Positions 9,801 to 18,772 of a stretch of 64,000 bases of DNA are shown piece by piece. Positions within the stretch are counted from its first letter, which is position 1; every line of letters begins with the position of its first letter. Position numbers and translations under genes: made by a program. The notes below the pieces were generated by a model that saw nothing but the letters and a program-made list of their open reading frames with translations, searched no databases and had not been told where the DNA came from. Source of the DNA: Eremothecium cymbalariae DBVPG#7215 (Eukaryota > Ascomycota > Saccharomycetes > Saccharomycetales > Saccharomycetaceae); the NCBI RefSeq assembly GCF_000235365.1, contig NC_016450.1, forward strand, positions 186,001 to 250,000, written 5' to 3'.

Positions 9801-10503
9801 GGTGGTTGTTGATCCTACTATAAACAGTGACCAAATGGAAATGTATGCTGATGTAGAGTCCAGGGCTGGTGTTTTAGAACCTGAAGGAATGGTTGGGATT
9901 AAATATCGTAGAGAGAAATTGTTAAACACAATGTCCAGGTTGGATAAACAATATAGGTCCCTCAAGGATCAGCTTGCTGATTCTTCATTGAGCTCAGAGC
10001 AACATCAGGAATTGGCAAAGCAATTGGCAGCCCGTGAAAAGCACTTATTACCTATTTATCAACAGATAACTGTTCAGTTTGCTGGATTACATGATAAATC
10101 TGGTCGTATGATGGCCAAGGGTGTCATTAGAAAGGAGTTGGAATGGTCTAATTCTCGTCGTTTCTTCTTCTGGAGATTAAGAAGACGACTAAACGAAGAG
10201 TATTTACTCAGAAAACTAGATTCTTCACTACCGCATGCAGCCAGGTTGGAAAAAATTGCGAGGTTGAGATCCTGGTATCCAACGTCTTTGGACCAAGAAG
10301 ATGATCAGAATGTCGCCATTTGGATCGAGAACAACTACCAAGTTTTAGAAAAACAACTGCAGTCTTTGAAGTCAGAATCATTTGCCCAAAATCTTGCGAA
10401 GTCCATTAGAAGTGATCATAGTAATGCAATCGCAGGCTTGGCTGAGGTATTGAAGCTATTGTCCTCCAAAGACAAGGAAGTTTTATTGGAAAGTCTAAAA
10501 TAG
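3808..10503 (+). CDS. ACC1: Acetyl-CoA carboxylase (cytosolic form from ATG; possible mitochondrial form from an upstream non-AUG start)
   Basis: From the ATG the product has 2231 residues (2233 in S. cerevisiae Acc1). It makes malonyl-CoA from acetyl-CoA, bicarbonate and ATP, the committed step of fatty-acid synthesis. Domains in order: biotin carboxylase (ATP-binding loop GGGGKGIR; RDCSVQRRHQK; NPRLQVEHPTTE), biotin carrier with EVMKMQMP (biotinylated Lys at about residue 736), a long central region, and the C-terminal carboxyltransferase (ANSGARIG, GGTQIM, GFSGGQRDM). The in-frame sequence stays open for 66 codons before this ATG (3610-3807, after TAA at 3607-3609), without any ATG, and reads like a mitochondrial presequence; see the separate entry. 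S. cerevisiae has two genes, cytosolic ACC1 and mitochondrial HFA1; only one is present here. Neighbours TIM23 and SMM1 match ACC1's neighbours, while YNR014W/YMR206W-type and PFK2 genes nearby match HFA1's. Confidence 0.98.
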   Translation: MSEEGSSDNSLLQKKEGEFTDYSAKHAKLAPHFLGLHTVDRAEDSPLKDFVVSHGGHTVISKVLIANNGIAAVKEIRSVRKWAYETFGDRSMIQFVVMATPEDLEANAEYIRMADQYVEVPGGTNNNNYANVDLIVDIAERADVDAVWAGWGHASENPLLPEKLALSKRKVLFIGPPGSAMRALGDKISSTIVAQNAKVPCIPWSGTGVDEVFIDPQSGLVSVTDDVYQKGCCSSPQDGLMKARKIGYPVMIKASEGGGGKGIRKVEHEKDFLSLYDQATNEVPGSPIFVMKVAGRARHLEVQLLADQYGTNISLFGRDCSVQRRHQKIIEEAPVTVAKPETFTEMEKAAIRLGKLVGYVSAGTVEYLYSHENDKFYFLELNPRLQVEHPTTEMVSGVNLPAAQLQIAMGIPLHRIRDIRLLYGLDTHTATEVDFEFSSIESLQTQRRPTPKGHCTACRITSEDPNEGFRPSGGSLHELNFRSSSNVWGYFSVGSNGGIHSFSDSQFGHIFAFGENRQSSRKHMVVALKELSIRGDFRTTVEYLIKLLETEDFEDNAITTGWLDDLISQKISAEKPDPTLAVICGAATKAHLVSENALQEYSSYLKRGQVPNKSMLHTMFPVEFIHEGKRYKFSVAKSADDRYTLFINGSKCEVGLRKLSDGGLLIAIGGKSHTVYWKEEVEATRLSIDQQTTLLEAENDPTQLRTHSPGKLIKFLVESGDHLDLGQPYAEVEVMKMQMPLLAQESGIVQLLKQPGSTISAGDILAILTLDDPSKVKHALPFEGMLPSLGAPKIEGTKPAYKFRSLVSTLENVLKGYDNQVVMNASLQKLIEVLRDPELPYSEWNMQVSALHSRLPATLYHQVDQLVERYHKRSAAFPAKQLDKILSNSLNEYNSDPLFEKVIEPLMDITRRYRDGSQSHEHSVLASFLEKYYSVEKLFSGSNMREEDVILKLRDEHINDLDKVVMTVLSHSRVSAKNNLILAILKHYQPLCKLSSEVAAALSGPLKHIISLESKSTAKVALQAREILIQGSLPSVKERTEQLEHILKTSVVKPTYGSSEPTRAEPDLDVLKDLIDSNYVVFDVLPQFLNHKDKSLAAAAAEVYIRRAYRVYTIGDIKKHNSFDSPIVEWKFQLPSAAFTSKPQLTSKLGIQRAVSISDLSYISENENQPLRTGLLIPAAHLDDVDASLASALCVIPAQNNLSGPARDRSGPNPTLSNVINVIISSTQGYSSDDEILKRLVEILEVNKKDLIASSIRRITYIFGYKDGSYPKYYTFRGSDYAEDKKIRHIEPALAFQLELGRMSNFNIKPIFTENRNIHVYEAIGKNSPVDKRFFTRGIIRTGRIRDNVTIQEYLTSEANRLMSDILDNLEVIDTSNSDLNHIFINFSAVFDVSPDDVEAAFGGFLERFGKRLLRLRVAAAEIRIMIKDPQTGTPVPLRALINNVSGYVVKTELYTEVKNAHGEQIFKSLDKPGSMHLRPIATPYPAKEWLQPKRYKAHLMGTTYVYDFPELFRQVTVSQWKQHSPQTTLSDDFFISNELIFDENGELTEVDREPGANNIGMVAFKVTVKTPEYPHGRQFVIIANDITHMIGSFGPQEDEFFYKVTAYARKRGIPRIYLSANSGARIGIAEEIIPLFQVSWVEPGNPAKGFDYLYLTSKTMEELKRQGKENIVITERVVEHGEPRFVIKAIIGSEDGLGVECLRGSGLIAGATSKAYKDIFTLTLVTCRSVGIGAYLVRLGQRAIQVEGQPIILTGAPAINKVLGKEVYSSNLQLGGTQIMYNNGVSHLTAQDDLAGVRKIMEWLSYVPAKRNMPVPILESDDKWDRDVEYSPTLQQPYDVRWMIEGRNSDNGYEYGLFDKGSFQETLSGWAKGVVVGRARLGGIPLGVISVDTRTFETLVPADPANPDSIEMLVQEAGSVWYPNSAFKTAQAINDFNHGEQLPLMILANWRGFSGGQRDMYNEVLKYGAFIVDALVDYKQPIFVYIPPTGELRGGSWVVVDPTINSDQMEMYADVESRAGVLEPEGMVGIKYRREKLLNTMSRLDKQYRSLKDQLADSSLSSEQHQELAKQLAAREKHLLPIYQQITVQFAGLHDKSGRMMAKGVIRKELEWSNSRRFFFWRLRRRLNEEYLLRKLDSSLPHAARLEKIARLRSWYPTSLDQEDDQNVAIWIENNYQVLEKQLQSLKSESFAQNLAKSIRSDHSNAIAGLAEVLKLLSSKDKEVLLESLK

Positions 10504-10888
10504 TGTAGCCAATCGGCCTATCGAAGATTGATTGATATTTTCCACCATCTTGGATAGAGTACAACAATTTTTTAAATTTAACTAATATACTTTCAATTAG
10601 TACCTAAAAAAATGATCCTTTTTAGTTGGTGGAGCTGCTTGGTAGGTAGCTGCAAATGAGCTTTGCGATTTCTTTGTAAATTAAGCTGATTTTTTTAATC
10701 CACTTTTGTTTCACATTCCAATTTAAATTTGTTTCTAGCCAAGCATCTTACGATTTAACCTTTAACAATTCGATTAAATCCAGGAATTCAATTGGCAATT
10801 TTCCATATTTGGGTATTTAGATATTGGTTTATATCTCTTGATATTTACTAGATATATATATATGCAAGTTATTCAAGTTCACCCGAAT
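10504..10888. other. Intergenic, tail-to-tail between ACC1 and SMM1
   Basis: This 385-bp AT-rich region between two 3' ends includes a short (TA)n run near 10850-10862 and T-rich stretches that could act as 3'-end signals. Nothing else was recognised. Confidence 0.5.
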
Positions 10889-12028
10889 TTATTCCGTCTT
10901 TATCTTTTTGGATTCTTGTGGAAGTTGACCCTCCGATGATCTTTTAGTATTCACTGAAACAACTTGAGCCTTAGGGTATTTAGATCCTTGTTTAACCTTT
11001 TTATCTTCTGCTCTACAGCGTTCTAAATAATCCGAAGGATCGGTAATGCATTTTCCGTCTGCTCCAAGTTGTTGCGCAACATAATTAAAGTCTGAATGAC
11101 CCCTGCAGCGTACAAAATATTGATAAAAAGGAGACTTACCAGGAACCATCCGATTTAACATATATTTGGTGTTGCTGGGGTGATTTTGGAACTGCTGAGC
11201 TAACTGAAGATATTCAGGGATAACCTTGTACCAAGGAAGAGGAACTTCGGAAAAAACAGTAGCATTCTCCTCCGCAGCCTCCGCTATCATTCCACCAACA
11301 TTTTCTGGGAGCTCCATTTGGCTCCTTAGGTCAAGGAAATGCAATTTGTTTTTGATTGAGCCGTTCATAATAAATGAAACACCACTGGATTGACATATCT
11401 TGTAAATCCCTGGCACGTAATTTCTAATAGGATGTTCTCTGTTTCTCATCGGCGTAGTCCTGCAATGAACAGTCAAATTAGATACACCAGTAGCGCACAG
11501 CTTTGTAACTAGACTCAAGGTCGACTCTTCGTCATCTAGAATTCTAATTTTCACACTAATAGGCTTCTGATTGGGCTTCCCAACCTTTTCCACCAGCTCT
11601 TTCAAAATATTACATAACTTGTCTGGGGTCTTTAACAAAGCAGCACCCATTCCTGCATGTATAGAAAAGTGTTTTGGACACCCCGCATTAACGTCAATAC
11701 CGTCTACATCCTGAATCACCTTATTAGCTGCTTCTACTGCCAGTGAAGGCGCGGCTGTACCCAGCTGAAAGATCAACTTTCCCTGTTCCTGCTCTGGGGC
11801 CGTTCTAAACACAATAGTTGGCGGTCTGCCAGTACCCCTAGAAGGGACCACAAAATCAACCGTATTGAGATCCTTATTGACCTCACGTTCACACTGAATA
11901 ACCTTCTTATCGATGATCTCTGGACCCCAGACCAAATCCGCTCCATATTTCAGCGCAAGCAGTCTGGTAGGAAGCTCGCCTGCCCGCACCATGGGAGCCA
12001 ACACTACCTTGCCTGCGTAGCTCACCAT
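10889..12028 (-). CDS. SMM1: tRNA-dihydrouridine(20) synthase
   Basis: Starting at the ATG ending at 12028 the product has 379 residues (384 in S. cerevisiae Smm1/Dus2); the frame continues upstream only through a TTG, so I use this ATG, whose start MVSYAGKVVLAPMVRAGELP-like segment aligns with the family start. It reduces uridine 20 in the D-loop of tRNA, using FMN. Visible motifs are the N-terminal APMVRAG FMN-binding segment, GIDVNAGCPKHF with the catalytic Cys at about residue 117, the KIRI segment, TVHCRT and the MNGSI loop. The C-terminus is Lys-rich. It is divergent from the MSB1-like gene over a 1.8-kb region. Confidence 0.95.
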   Translation of the reverse strand: MVSYAGKVVLAPMVRAGELPTRLLALKYGADLVWGPEIIDKKVIQCEREVNKDLNTVDFVVPSRGTGRPPTIVFRTAPEQEQGKLIFQLGTAAPSLAVEAANKVIQDVDGIDVNAGCPKHFSIHAGMGAALLKTPDKLCNILKELVEKVGKPNQKPISVKIRILDDEESTLSLVTKLCATGVSNLTVHCRTTPMRNREHPIRNYVPGIYKICQSSGVSFIMNGSIKNKLHFLDLRSQMELPENVGGMIAEAAEENATVFSEVPLPWYKVIPEYLQLAQQFQNHPSNTKYMLNRMVPGKSPFYQYFVRCRGHSDFNYVAQQLGADGKCITDPSDYLERCRAEDKKVKQGSKYPKAQVVSVNTKRSSEGQLPQESKKIKTE

Positions 12029-13841
12029 TGCTATTAATATCCAAACACCTGCTCTTTCGTATATAGATGTCCTTCTAACCACCACCAAGTCACCGCTTTT
12101 GAACTAGTATAACTATCTCATTGCATCCCAAATTCTCGAGAAAATTTCCGTTTCTTTTTTCATTTCTCATTTCTCATTTCTCGAGGAACCCTTGCACTCT
12201 GCAACGGCTACATCATCACCATAATAATTTTAACAAACAGAAATTGACATAACCTCTTCCCCTGTAAATCGACTCGTATTTCCCTTCAAGCCTTGTAAGC
12301 CGCCGTAGCCCCATTCTGAACTGTCGTTTTTCTCTTATTTTACGATTCAGATTATATGCTATTATTACACACATACATAATCAACTTTTCCTGCTTATAC
12401 AAGAATACATCATTTCCTTTTCACTTGTATCGGGTATATGTGTAATCAAAGGACAATTAATTAGATAATATTCTTCCTACATATTCTCTATCAGCACGCA
12501 TTTGTCGCAGGAGATGTAGCCTCAGAATAGAATGCATTTGTTCTGCGTTTCACCCACCCATTCAGCTAAAAGCAATACACCTGTACCATGTTTCACATTA
12601 CCTTTTGTACGGACACGGCACATACTTCTTCCTGCCACCGTTCGCTACCGGTGTCGTTCTATCAGGACCCCATTCTTTCGCTAAAAAGTGAAGAACGTTT
12701 CAAGAACATAGGACAGCAGCACGGCAATAGTTCCATCGGCTGGCGCTGACAACTGAATAAGGGCCATACAAAGCTGAAGTTTCATTCACTCTTTCTCTCT
12801 GACTAAGTATCATCCATTTGGGACTAGCTGCTGGATGGCATAACCTCAATTCGTGTTCTTTCTCCCGCACGACCCTTTATATATATAAAGACACCTACGT
12901 ACTCTCCGGTAATCTCGATCGACCGATGAGATGGAAGCAAGCAGGGACTTGCAAAACTATGGATCTAAGATACGATCAGAATCTTGCAAGAACATCGAAA
13001 CGGTTTATTCCCCGTACTCGTTTTACCGCCTCTGTTGCCTTATTTAGAGAGGGGAAAATATACAACCAAGAATAAAACCGGGAGTGCTATTGACGTTGTA
13101 CACAGCACGCAGCATGCAACACGCACACGCACATATATATATATATCTATCTATCTATCTATTTATGCTGTGTAGTTTCTGGGCAAAATGTTGAAATATG
13201 GACACATCACTATTGGCATATTATTGCGGGGGACACGCACAGACAACTCACTTGGGAATTCCCTACTGGTTAGTTTATTCTAGGAGTAAGTTTCAATTGA
13301 AATTCTTGGAAAACATCATTTGCATACGCAGAGTAAAAATATCAACGACTCGAGGTATTTGGGCTTTGAAGAACGATTCAATGGCGATGTGATGTATAAT
13401 ATGTATGATTTAGATTGTTAGATAGAAGATTGGTCTGAATTATATAAAGTATTTCAGAGCAGCAAAACGCTGTGAGGGTTTTAGGTGGTAATATATATAG
13501 AGAGTTGCGGTTTTCACTCAAAGCCCACACGAATACGAGAGTCATACTAGAGCACCAAATCATCTGTTACATCGAAAGAAGGATATACAGGATTGGTATA
13601 AGGAGGCAGTGATATATAGTAGAGAGAAAATCGGTCAATTTTAGATTTCTTTAGACTGTTACAAGGATTATTGTTAGCGGGAAAGCAGTACAGTGGAGAG
13701 ATAGCAGGGTCAGTTTAAACGAGAACACGTATATCTAGTTTTGGGACGAGAGATATTGGATTGTTCAGTCGACGTAGCTGGTTGCGAGGGCCTAGAGGGT
13801 AATTTTTGATTTGAGTTTCAAGAGGTTAGGTGGTGCTGAGA
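12029..13841. promoter_or_regulatory. Long divergent intergenic region SMM1 / MSB1-like
   Basis: This 1.8-kb region between two outward-facing genes is AT-rich and contains an AT run and a CTAT tetranucleotide repeat (13133-13162). Frames of 60-85 codons occur but lack similarity to known proteins or an unusual codon pattern. No tRNA or snRNA signature was seen. A small unannotated RNA cannot be excluded. Confidence 0.5.
13133..13162. repeat. Microsatellite: (AT)n followed by (CTAT)4
   Basis: An AT dinucleotide run (13133-13146) is followed by four perfect CTAT units (13147-13162). Confidence 0.85.
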
Positions 13842-16800
13842 ATGTTCAGGGCCCTTAGACGGAAGATTAACCATGGGAAGCATTCCTCGAAGAACGGTGA
13901 TGGAAAGGGCAATGACGACGAGAAGAGGTATCAGTTCAGTAGTAACGGTGGGAATTATAGCGGTGGGAATTATAACAGTGGGAATTATAACAGTGGAACG
14001 GAGGGGCCGCAGACCAATATTCCAGTTGTGGTGAAGCAGCCCAAGCAAAAGAGGGTTGTACGGAATGGTGCGTCGGGCAAGCCGCAGGAGAAGCCGAGTT
14101 GGGAGCCTGGAGCAGTGCCTCTTCCGCAGCGGATAGCTCAAAAGGAGCTGTACACAGCTGCAGATATCCATTCAGAGCTTATCAAGATGGATGTTACTCA
14201 AAGACTAGTGGGCCGGTACTACGTTTACAATGTGAGCGTTTTCCGTGGCCCTGGGGATTGCCGTGATTTGCGGGATCCCAATTTCAATATCTTTCAGCGT
14301 AAGGGTGCTATTAATCCCATTTCGTCCAGGTATGTTATATACCACTTGGCTACATATTTCAAGGAGAGGTTGAACAGTCAATTGGCCAAAAACAACTGCA
14401 ACAATACAGATTTGATACGTTCAGCTATGGAGATATTTAAACCTAATCTATCACATTATTCTCATTCAGAAACTAAAGAAACCAAAAGGATATTGGCCTC
14501 CTTTTTCCCGTGGGATGGATGCTCGTTGGCTGGAAAATGGCTGCAACTTGAAATCGAGAAACATTTTGGCAGCAGTTGGAATAAACTAATTCTGGCTCTA
14601 AGAATTATGTGGTCTGAGTTGCCCCAGGGCATTGTTCCTTGGGAATCCTTTTCTTCTTTCAAGAGGCTGGAACAGAAGTATTATTTTCCAGTTACTGCTT
14701 TCTACAATTTCATACCACAGGTGTTACCTAGCCGCGATTTCACCTGCATTGCTTATTCGTTTTTGGAAATCCTTGTGACTATAATCGGTAAAACCGACCT
14801 TGTGGTAGAAAAGACAACACAGATGGATTTGGTTTTTACGGCTGGCCAGGTTTGTTTCACAAAGAGTAATGCTATAGATGAATATATGGATAGTGATTCA
14901 GGCGAAAGTTTCGATGTCTTAACGCTCAACAAAATTTACTACGCGAGAGGTTCTGCATTGTACCATCTTTTTGTTTCATATTTGAGATCATTGGTTGACA
15001 AAGGCAAGATCAAGGACTTTTACTTAATTGATAATTTCAATGTGGAACAATACCCCCCTGCTCCATACACTCCAATGACACAGCGTGCACTAACTTTAAC
15101 CGTACCCAAGTTTCTTGTTGATGATGAAATGCGCAATGATTTTAATCACTTGATCAAGTTGGTCTCCAAGGCAAGCTCAAGGATTTATTCTTCACATCAT
15201 GCGTTTTCCAAACTAGAAAATTCTTTCTTGGACAAATTTGAGGAGAACCCACTTAAAGTTATTGAATCTCTATTTTCCAAATCTTCAAAACGGTACCTAT
15301 ACAAACTTGACAAGCAATTCAGCACGAACTACTTTAAAACGTTGAACGAAAAACAGCATTTGAATAGAGCACTCCAGGAATTAGATCCAAATAATCAGTA
15401 TGCGGTTGCTACTTGGATTGAATCATGTAAGCAGCATGGCTTTAGTGAATTCTTGTCCATGTTAGAAGATAATATGGGAGGTGACGGAACGTTGGTTCTA
15501 GGACATCCATTCTTGAATTCGTTGACCGAAGGTCTACAGAAAGAAGAGGAAGAAGAGGTCTACCCGGTCAAATTATCTAAAATGGGTGTTTCAGAGTGGT
15601 TTATTTCATCTTGGAAATACGAGATGTTTTTAGGAAAAATTCATAATACTTTGGTAATAAAGTTGACAAAGAGAGTCGGGGATTGCGATTGGATCGTGAT
15701 TAGTACTGACGAGAGGATGGCCAGTAGTGGACCTTCACCTCCGTTATCGCAATCAGATTCTAGGAGGAGTGAACTTAGGGAATTGAGCCACGTAAAGCCC
15801 AACAAACAACAGCTACTAAAACAATGTAACAATATGCGTCATTCTATAAGTGAAATATCGTTATCAAGGGTAAGGCCGCCACCACTAAATTTGTTGGGCG
15901 AACATTCAAGTTCACCACTAATGGAAGATGATGCCCCTACACCTGCACAAAAACGGTTGTCGTGTGGATCTTCAGCCGTTAACACGATTAAAGCAATAAG
16001 TCGAAGGTCGACTGCCTCAACAACGGACGCCACAAACCATGAAGATACCCAATCAGTTGAACATGCTCAAAAATCCAATGGTACCACTGGTACTTCGGAT
16101 GCTATGGATTCTACAACAATTGGAAACTCATCAAATATCAGTCACGAAAGGGCTCGACCACCTCAAGTAGACTCGATTATGCTAGCAACTCAGCCCATGC
16201 AAATTGGTCAAAATTATGATGAGCTATATACTCCTACTGGTGGTGCGTATGTGGTACCAAGGCCTTCTATTCCGATGAAGACACAGAATCCATCAATTAA
16301 TTCCTTATCTAGGTCGGTTGGCGATCATGAAATATCAATAATAACAGAAGAATCTGAAACAGATGCAGAGGAGAGTGCTCCAAATGATACTACATTAGGT
16401 CTTTCGTATGCGGAAAGATCCCATGCCTTTAGTTCTACTACCAACACCAGTTCATCGTCTGGGGAGTTGGTTCCTAATGAAGATAGTGTTGAGGTATCGA
16501 AAAAAAATATCGCTAAACCAATTGACTTTACGGCTAGAGAATTGTATGGCCAAGTGAAACTGGTGTCGGATATGGATAAACAATTTTCTCAAGAATCAAA
16601 TGGTTTGAAGTCGCCTGTAAACGACATTAAATTCAGTCAAGACAAGAACGCCCATAGCATTTACAAGAACAACAACAACCACGAGAACAATGAAAGTAAA
16701 ACACCTGATAATATTGTAAAAGAATCTGCTACTAAGACTGATTCAGTGAACAGGAATACCATCATTGTATATCCACAACACGGCAACCAGACGGAAAATG

Positions 16801-17621
16801 CAAGCGGCAACACGAATGAAATGGTATCACTCGATAAAACCATTCCAATTCATAAGAATGGGAACGAGAGCAGACCGGTTACAATACAAGATAAAGGTGG
16901 AGATATTCCTACCAATCTATCCAGTAGCCCCACGGGTTCAAGAACATCATCAAAAGACAGTATAGTAACGGAAGAATTTGAGTTTATCAACAATAGTGAA
17001 TCGAAGAGTAGAAGCCATTCGAGGCTTTTAGACAAAAAACTTCCCGATACACCAACGAGCCCTTCGATATCACGTTCGGGCTACACAAATGACTTTTTAG
17101 ATGATTTTATTGACGGTTACGATGAACGTTCAAACCCCGATCGGATTACAACCCAAGAAATCACCGTCAAAAATACCGCGGAGGACACTTTATTCGAGAA
17201 AGTCAAGAACTATTATGAGCAAGCAGCCATAGATAAAGCCAATAAGGTCTATGCTAGCGCCATCTCTAATACCCGAAGGGGGACTTCTTCCACGAGGTAT
17301 GGTGTGATGCCTGCTGGTGCTACTGCCGCTTCCGATAGTCCTCGTCACACGGCTGAAGGGTTAGATTTCGGAAAGACACCATGCAGCTATACGCCCTCAG
17401 TGAAGAGTTTTGACCAAGCGTTCAACGCACGTGAGACTAGCGCAACGAACAGTTTTAATTCTTCGATCGTGCTCAAAGATGATACTGGCATCTTCAACTC
17501 GGACGAAGAAGACGATTTCCACAAGAACAGCGACTACGACGTGAATCGTGTATCGAAGTTCAAAAGCGCTTTACTAAAAACCAAACGAAGCATCCGTGGT
17601 TTGAATGGCTACAAAGCTTGA
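13842..17621 (+). CDS. MSB1-like (Msb1/Mug8 family) cell-polarity protein
   Basis: From the ATG at 13842 the product has 1259 residues. The first 95 residues are basic and low-complexity with a repeated SGNYNSGNYN-like unit. Residues about 100-600 form an alpha-helical domain that resembles S. cerevisiae Msb1: a W-x2-LP-x3-I/V-x-W-x-S segment, FP-x3-F-x3-PQ-x-L, then a YHLFVSYLRSL segment and the WFISSWKYEMF segment near residue 590. The C-terminal half is Ser/Thr/Asn-rich and probably disordered, with many SP/TP sites. Msb1 acts in Cdc42/Rho1 bud-site and polarity control; the fold is related to Rho-GAP domains but catalytic function is not evident. No gene lies at this position in S. cerevisiae between SMM1 and YNR014W. 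It could be the MSB1 orthologue itself in another location or a lost paralogue; I cannot tell. Confidence 0.75.
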   Translation: MFRALRRKINHGKHSSKNGDGKGNDDEKRYQFSSNGGNYSGGNYNSGNYNSGTEGPQTNIPVVVKQPKQKRVVRNGASGKPQEKPSWEPGAVPLPQRIAQKELYTAADIHSELIKMDVTQRLVGRYYVYNVSVFRGPGDCRDLRDPNFNIFQRKGAINPISSRYVIYHLATYFKERLNSQLAKNNCNNTDLIRSAMEIFKPNLSHYSHSETKETKRILASFFPWDGCSLAGKWLQLEIEKHFGSSWNKLILALRIMWSELPQGIVPWESFSSFKRLEQKYYFPVTAFYNFIPQVLPSRDFTCIAYSFLEILVTIIGKTDLVVEKTTQMDLVFTAGQVCFTKSNAIDEYMDSDSGESFDVLTLNKIYYARGSALYHLFVSYLRSLVDKGKIKDFYLIDNFNVEQYPPAPYTPMTQRALTLTVPKFLVDDEMRNDFNHLIKLVSKASSRIYSSHHAFSKLENSFLDKFEENPLKVIESLFSKSSKRYLYKLDKQFSTNYFKTLNEKQHLNRALQELDPNNQYAVATWIESCKQHGFSEFLSMLEDNMGGDGTLVLGHPFLNSLTEGLQKEEEEEVYPVKLSKMGVSEWFISSWKYEMFLGKIHNTLVIKLTKRVGDCDWIVISTDERMASSGPSPPLSQSDSRRSELRELSHVKPNKQQLLKQCNNMRHSISEISLSRVRPPPLNLLGEHSSSPLMEDDAPTPAQKRLSCGSSAVNTIKAISRRSTASTTDATNHEDTQSVEHAQKSNGTTGTSDAMDSTTIGNSSNISHERARPPQVDSIMLATQPMQIGQNYDELYTPTGGAYVVPRPSIPMKTQNPSINSLSRSVGDHEISIITEESETDAEESAPNDTTLGLSYAERSHAFSSTTNTSSSSGELVPNEDSVEVSKKNIAKPIDFTARELYGQVKLVSDMDKQFSQESNGLKSPVNDIKFSQDKNAHSIYKNNNNHENNESKTPDNIVKESATKTDSVNRNTIIVYPQHGNQTENASGNTNEMVSLDKTIPIHKNGNESRPVTIQDKGGDIPTNLSSSPTGSRTSSKDSIVTEEFEFINNSESKSRSHSRLLDKKLPDTPTSPSISRSGYTNDFLDDFIDGYDERSNPDRITTQEITVKNTAEDTLFEKVKNYYEQAAIDKANKVYASAISNTRRGTSSTRYGVMPAGATAASDSPRHTAEGLDFGKTPCSYTPSVKSFDQAFNARETSATNSFNSSIVLKDDTGIFNSDEEDDFHKNSDYDVNRVSKFKSALLKTKRSIRGLNGYKA

Positions 17622-17995
17622 CCAACCTAGACAATGCAAACGGAACCAGGGAGGACAGGACAGTCAACGAGGACAGATCCAAACGATAAGCTACATGGTA
17701 TTCAGACTCGCGCTTATACAAATGTATCTGTATCTACCATATATATATATATATATATATATAGATACGAGTAATCGATGCAACGCACACACCAAATTAA
17801 CAAATGGTGGGCACGGAAGTCCTGTGGAACTTAATAGATCAAGTCTCAGTAAAACTAAAGGGGGGTAGAGGACGTCTAATAAAAACAAAAACAACTGACA
17901 TCACTTCTCATAACATAGCAAATACATCATTCCAAATACCCTGATCTAAAAAACACACACATCTCAGAAACATTTAAAGTAGAAAACGTCCACCA
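17622..17995. other. Intergenic, tail-to-tail
   Basis: This 374-bp region contains a (AT)12-type run at 17739-17763, which would suit a 3'-end efficiency element for either gene. Nothing else was recognised. Confidence 0.5.
17739..17763. repeat. (AT)n dinucleotide run
   Basis: A perfect 25-bp alternating AT tract between two convergent genes. Confidence 0.9.
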
Positions 17996-18772
17996 TCAGT
18001 GTGATTGAGGACAGCGTTTCGCGAATTTCACAGCTATTGAGTTTCTTCTATGATGATGTCTTGAACACGGCGACGACAGGACAACAGTCTCTTCCAAGCC
18101 AGCTGAACCTGCACTATTAGGTGGAGAGCCATCGCTCTCGTCCGCCGACGACACCAACGAAACTCCCCCGTCGTCCATGTAAGTCGACACAAGCATAGGC
18201 GTAGTAGCCCGCCTAGATAATACAGATCCAAAGCCGCTACCAGCACCATACAAAGACGGCGCCGAATACCTCTCTCTGTTAAAATTACAACGCGAGCCAA
18301 ACACCAGCTGGGGCTGCTGCTCCTCCTGCGGCTTCTCCTGCACCTTCCCAGCAGAAACACCGCTGACTGTTCTCATGATCGGCAGCATCGCCAGCCCACT
18401 GCCCTCATCAACACCGCCGCCCCCACTCAGAACCTTCGCACCCGCACCGTCTGCCATACCACTTCTTTCCATCATGTAGCATCCACCCAGATGCCCGTCA
18501 CCACCACCACCGACCCCCCGACCCAGGGCATAACACCTATCCTCCCGTTCATCCTGGCTTCCCTTAGACACACACCGACCTCCAATACGGCGATGCACAT
18601 ACTGACTCAGATCACAAACTGTCTTCCGGCCTGCCAAGGGCCTCCGCAACTCATCGCAGCCCCCCAAGCACCTACCCATCCCACCATCGCCATCCCGTAC
18701 ATCCCCATCTCCCCCGTCGCCGCCGTGCGCCGATATGATTTGCGCATTCACCGGCCTATTCTGTAATCCCAT
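17996..18772 (-). CDS. Yeast-specific protein in the position of YNR014W/YMR206W
   Basis: From the ATG ending at 18772 the product has 258 residues. The N-terminal half is Gly/Asp-rich and GC-rich in its DNA; the C-terminal half has more constrained-looking segments: FNRERYSAPSLYG, SVLSRRATTPMLVST, a Ser/Glu-rich stretch, and a basic end HHHRRNSIAVKFAKR. RRxS motifs look like kinase A sites. I assign it by position: in S. cerevisiae YNR014W lies between SMM1 and PHO91, and its duplicate YMR206W between HFA1 and PFK2, both opposite in orientation to ACC1/HFA1, as here. Function of those proteins is unknown. The frame extends five codons further upstream to a GTG, which I do not use. Frames on the other strand in this GC-rich stretch look spurious. 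Confidence 0.6.
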   Translation of the reverse strand: MGLQNRPVNAQIISAHGGDGGDGDVRDGDGGMGRCLGGCDELRRPLAGRKTVCDLSQYVHRRIGGRCVSKGSQDEREDRCYALGRGVGGGGDGHLGGCYMMERSGMADGAGAKVLSGGGGVDEGSGLAMLPIMRTVSGVSAGKVQEKPQEEQQPQLVFGSRCNFNRERYSAPSLYGAGSGFGSVLSRRATTPMLVSTYMDDGGVSLVSSADESDGSPPNSAGSAGLEETVVLSSPCSRHHHRRNSIAVKFAKRCPQSH

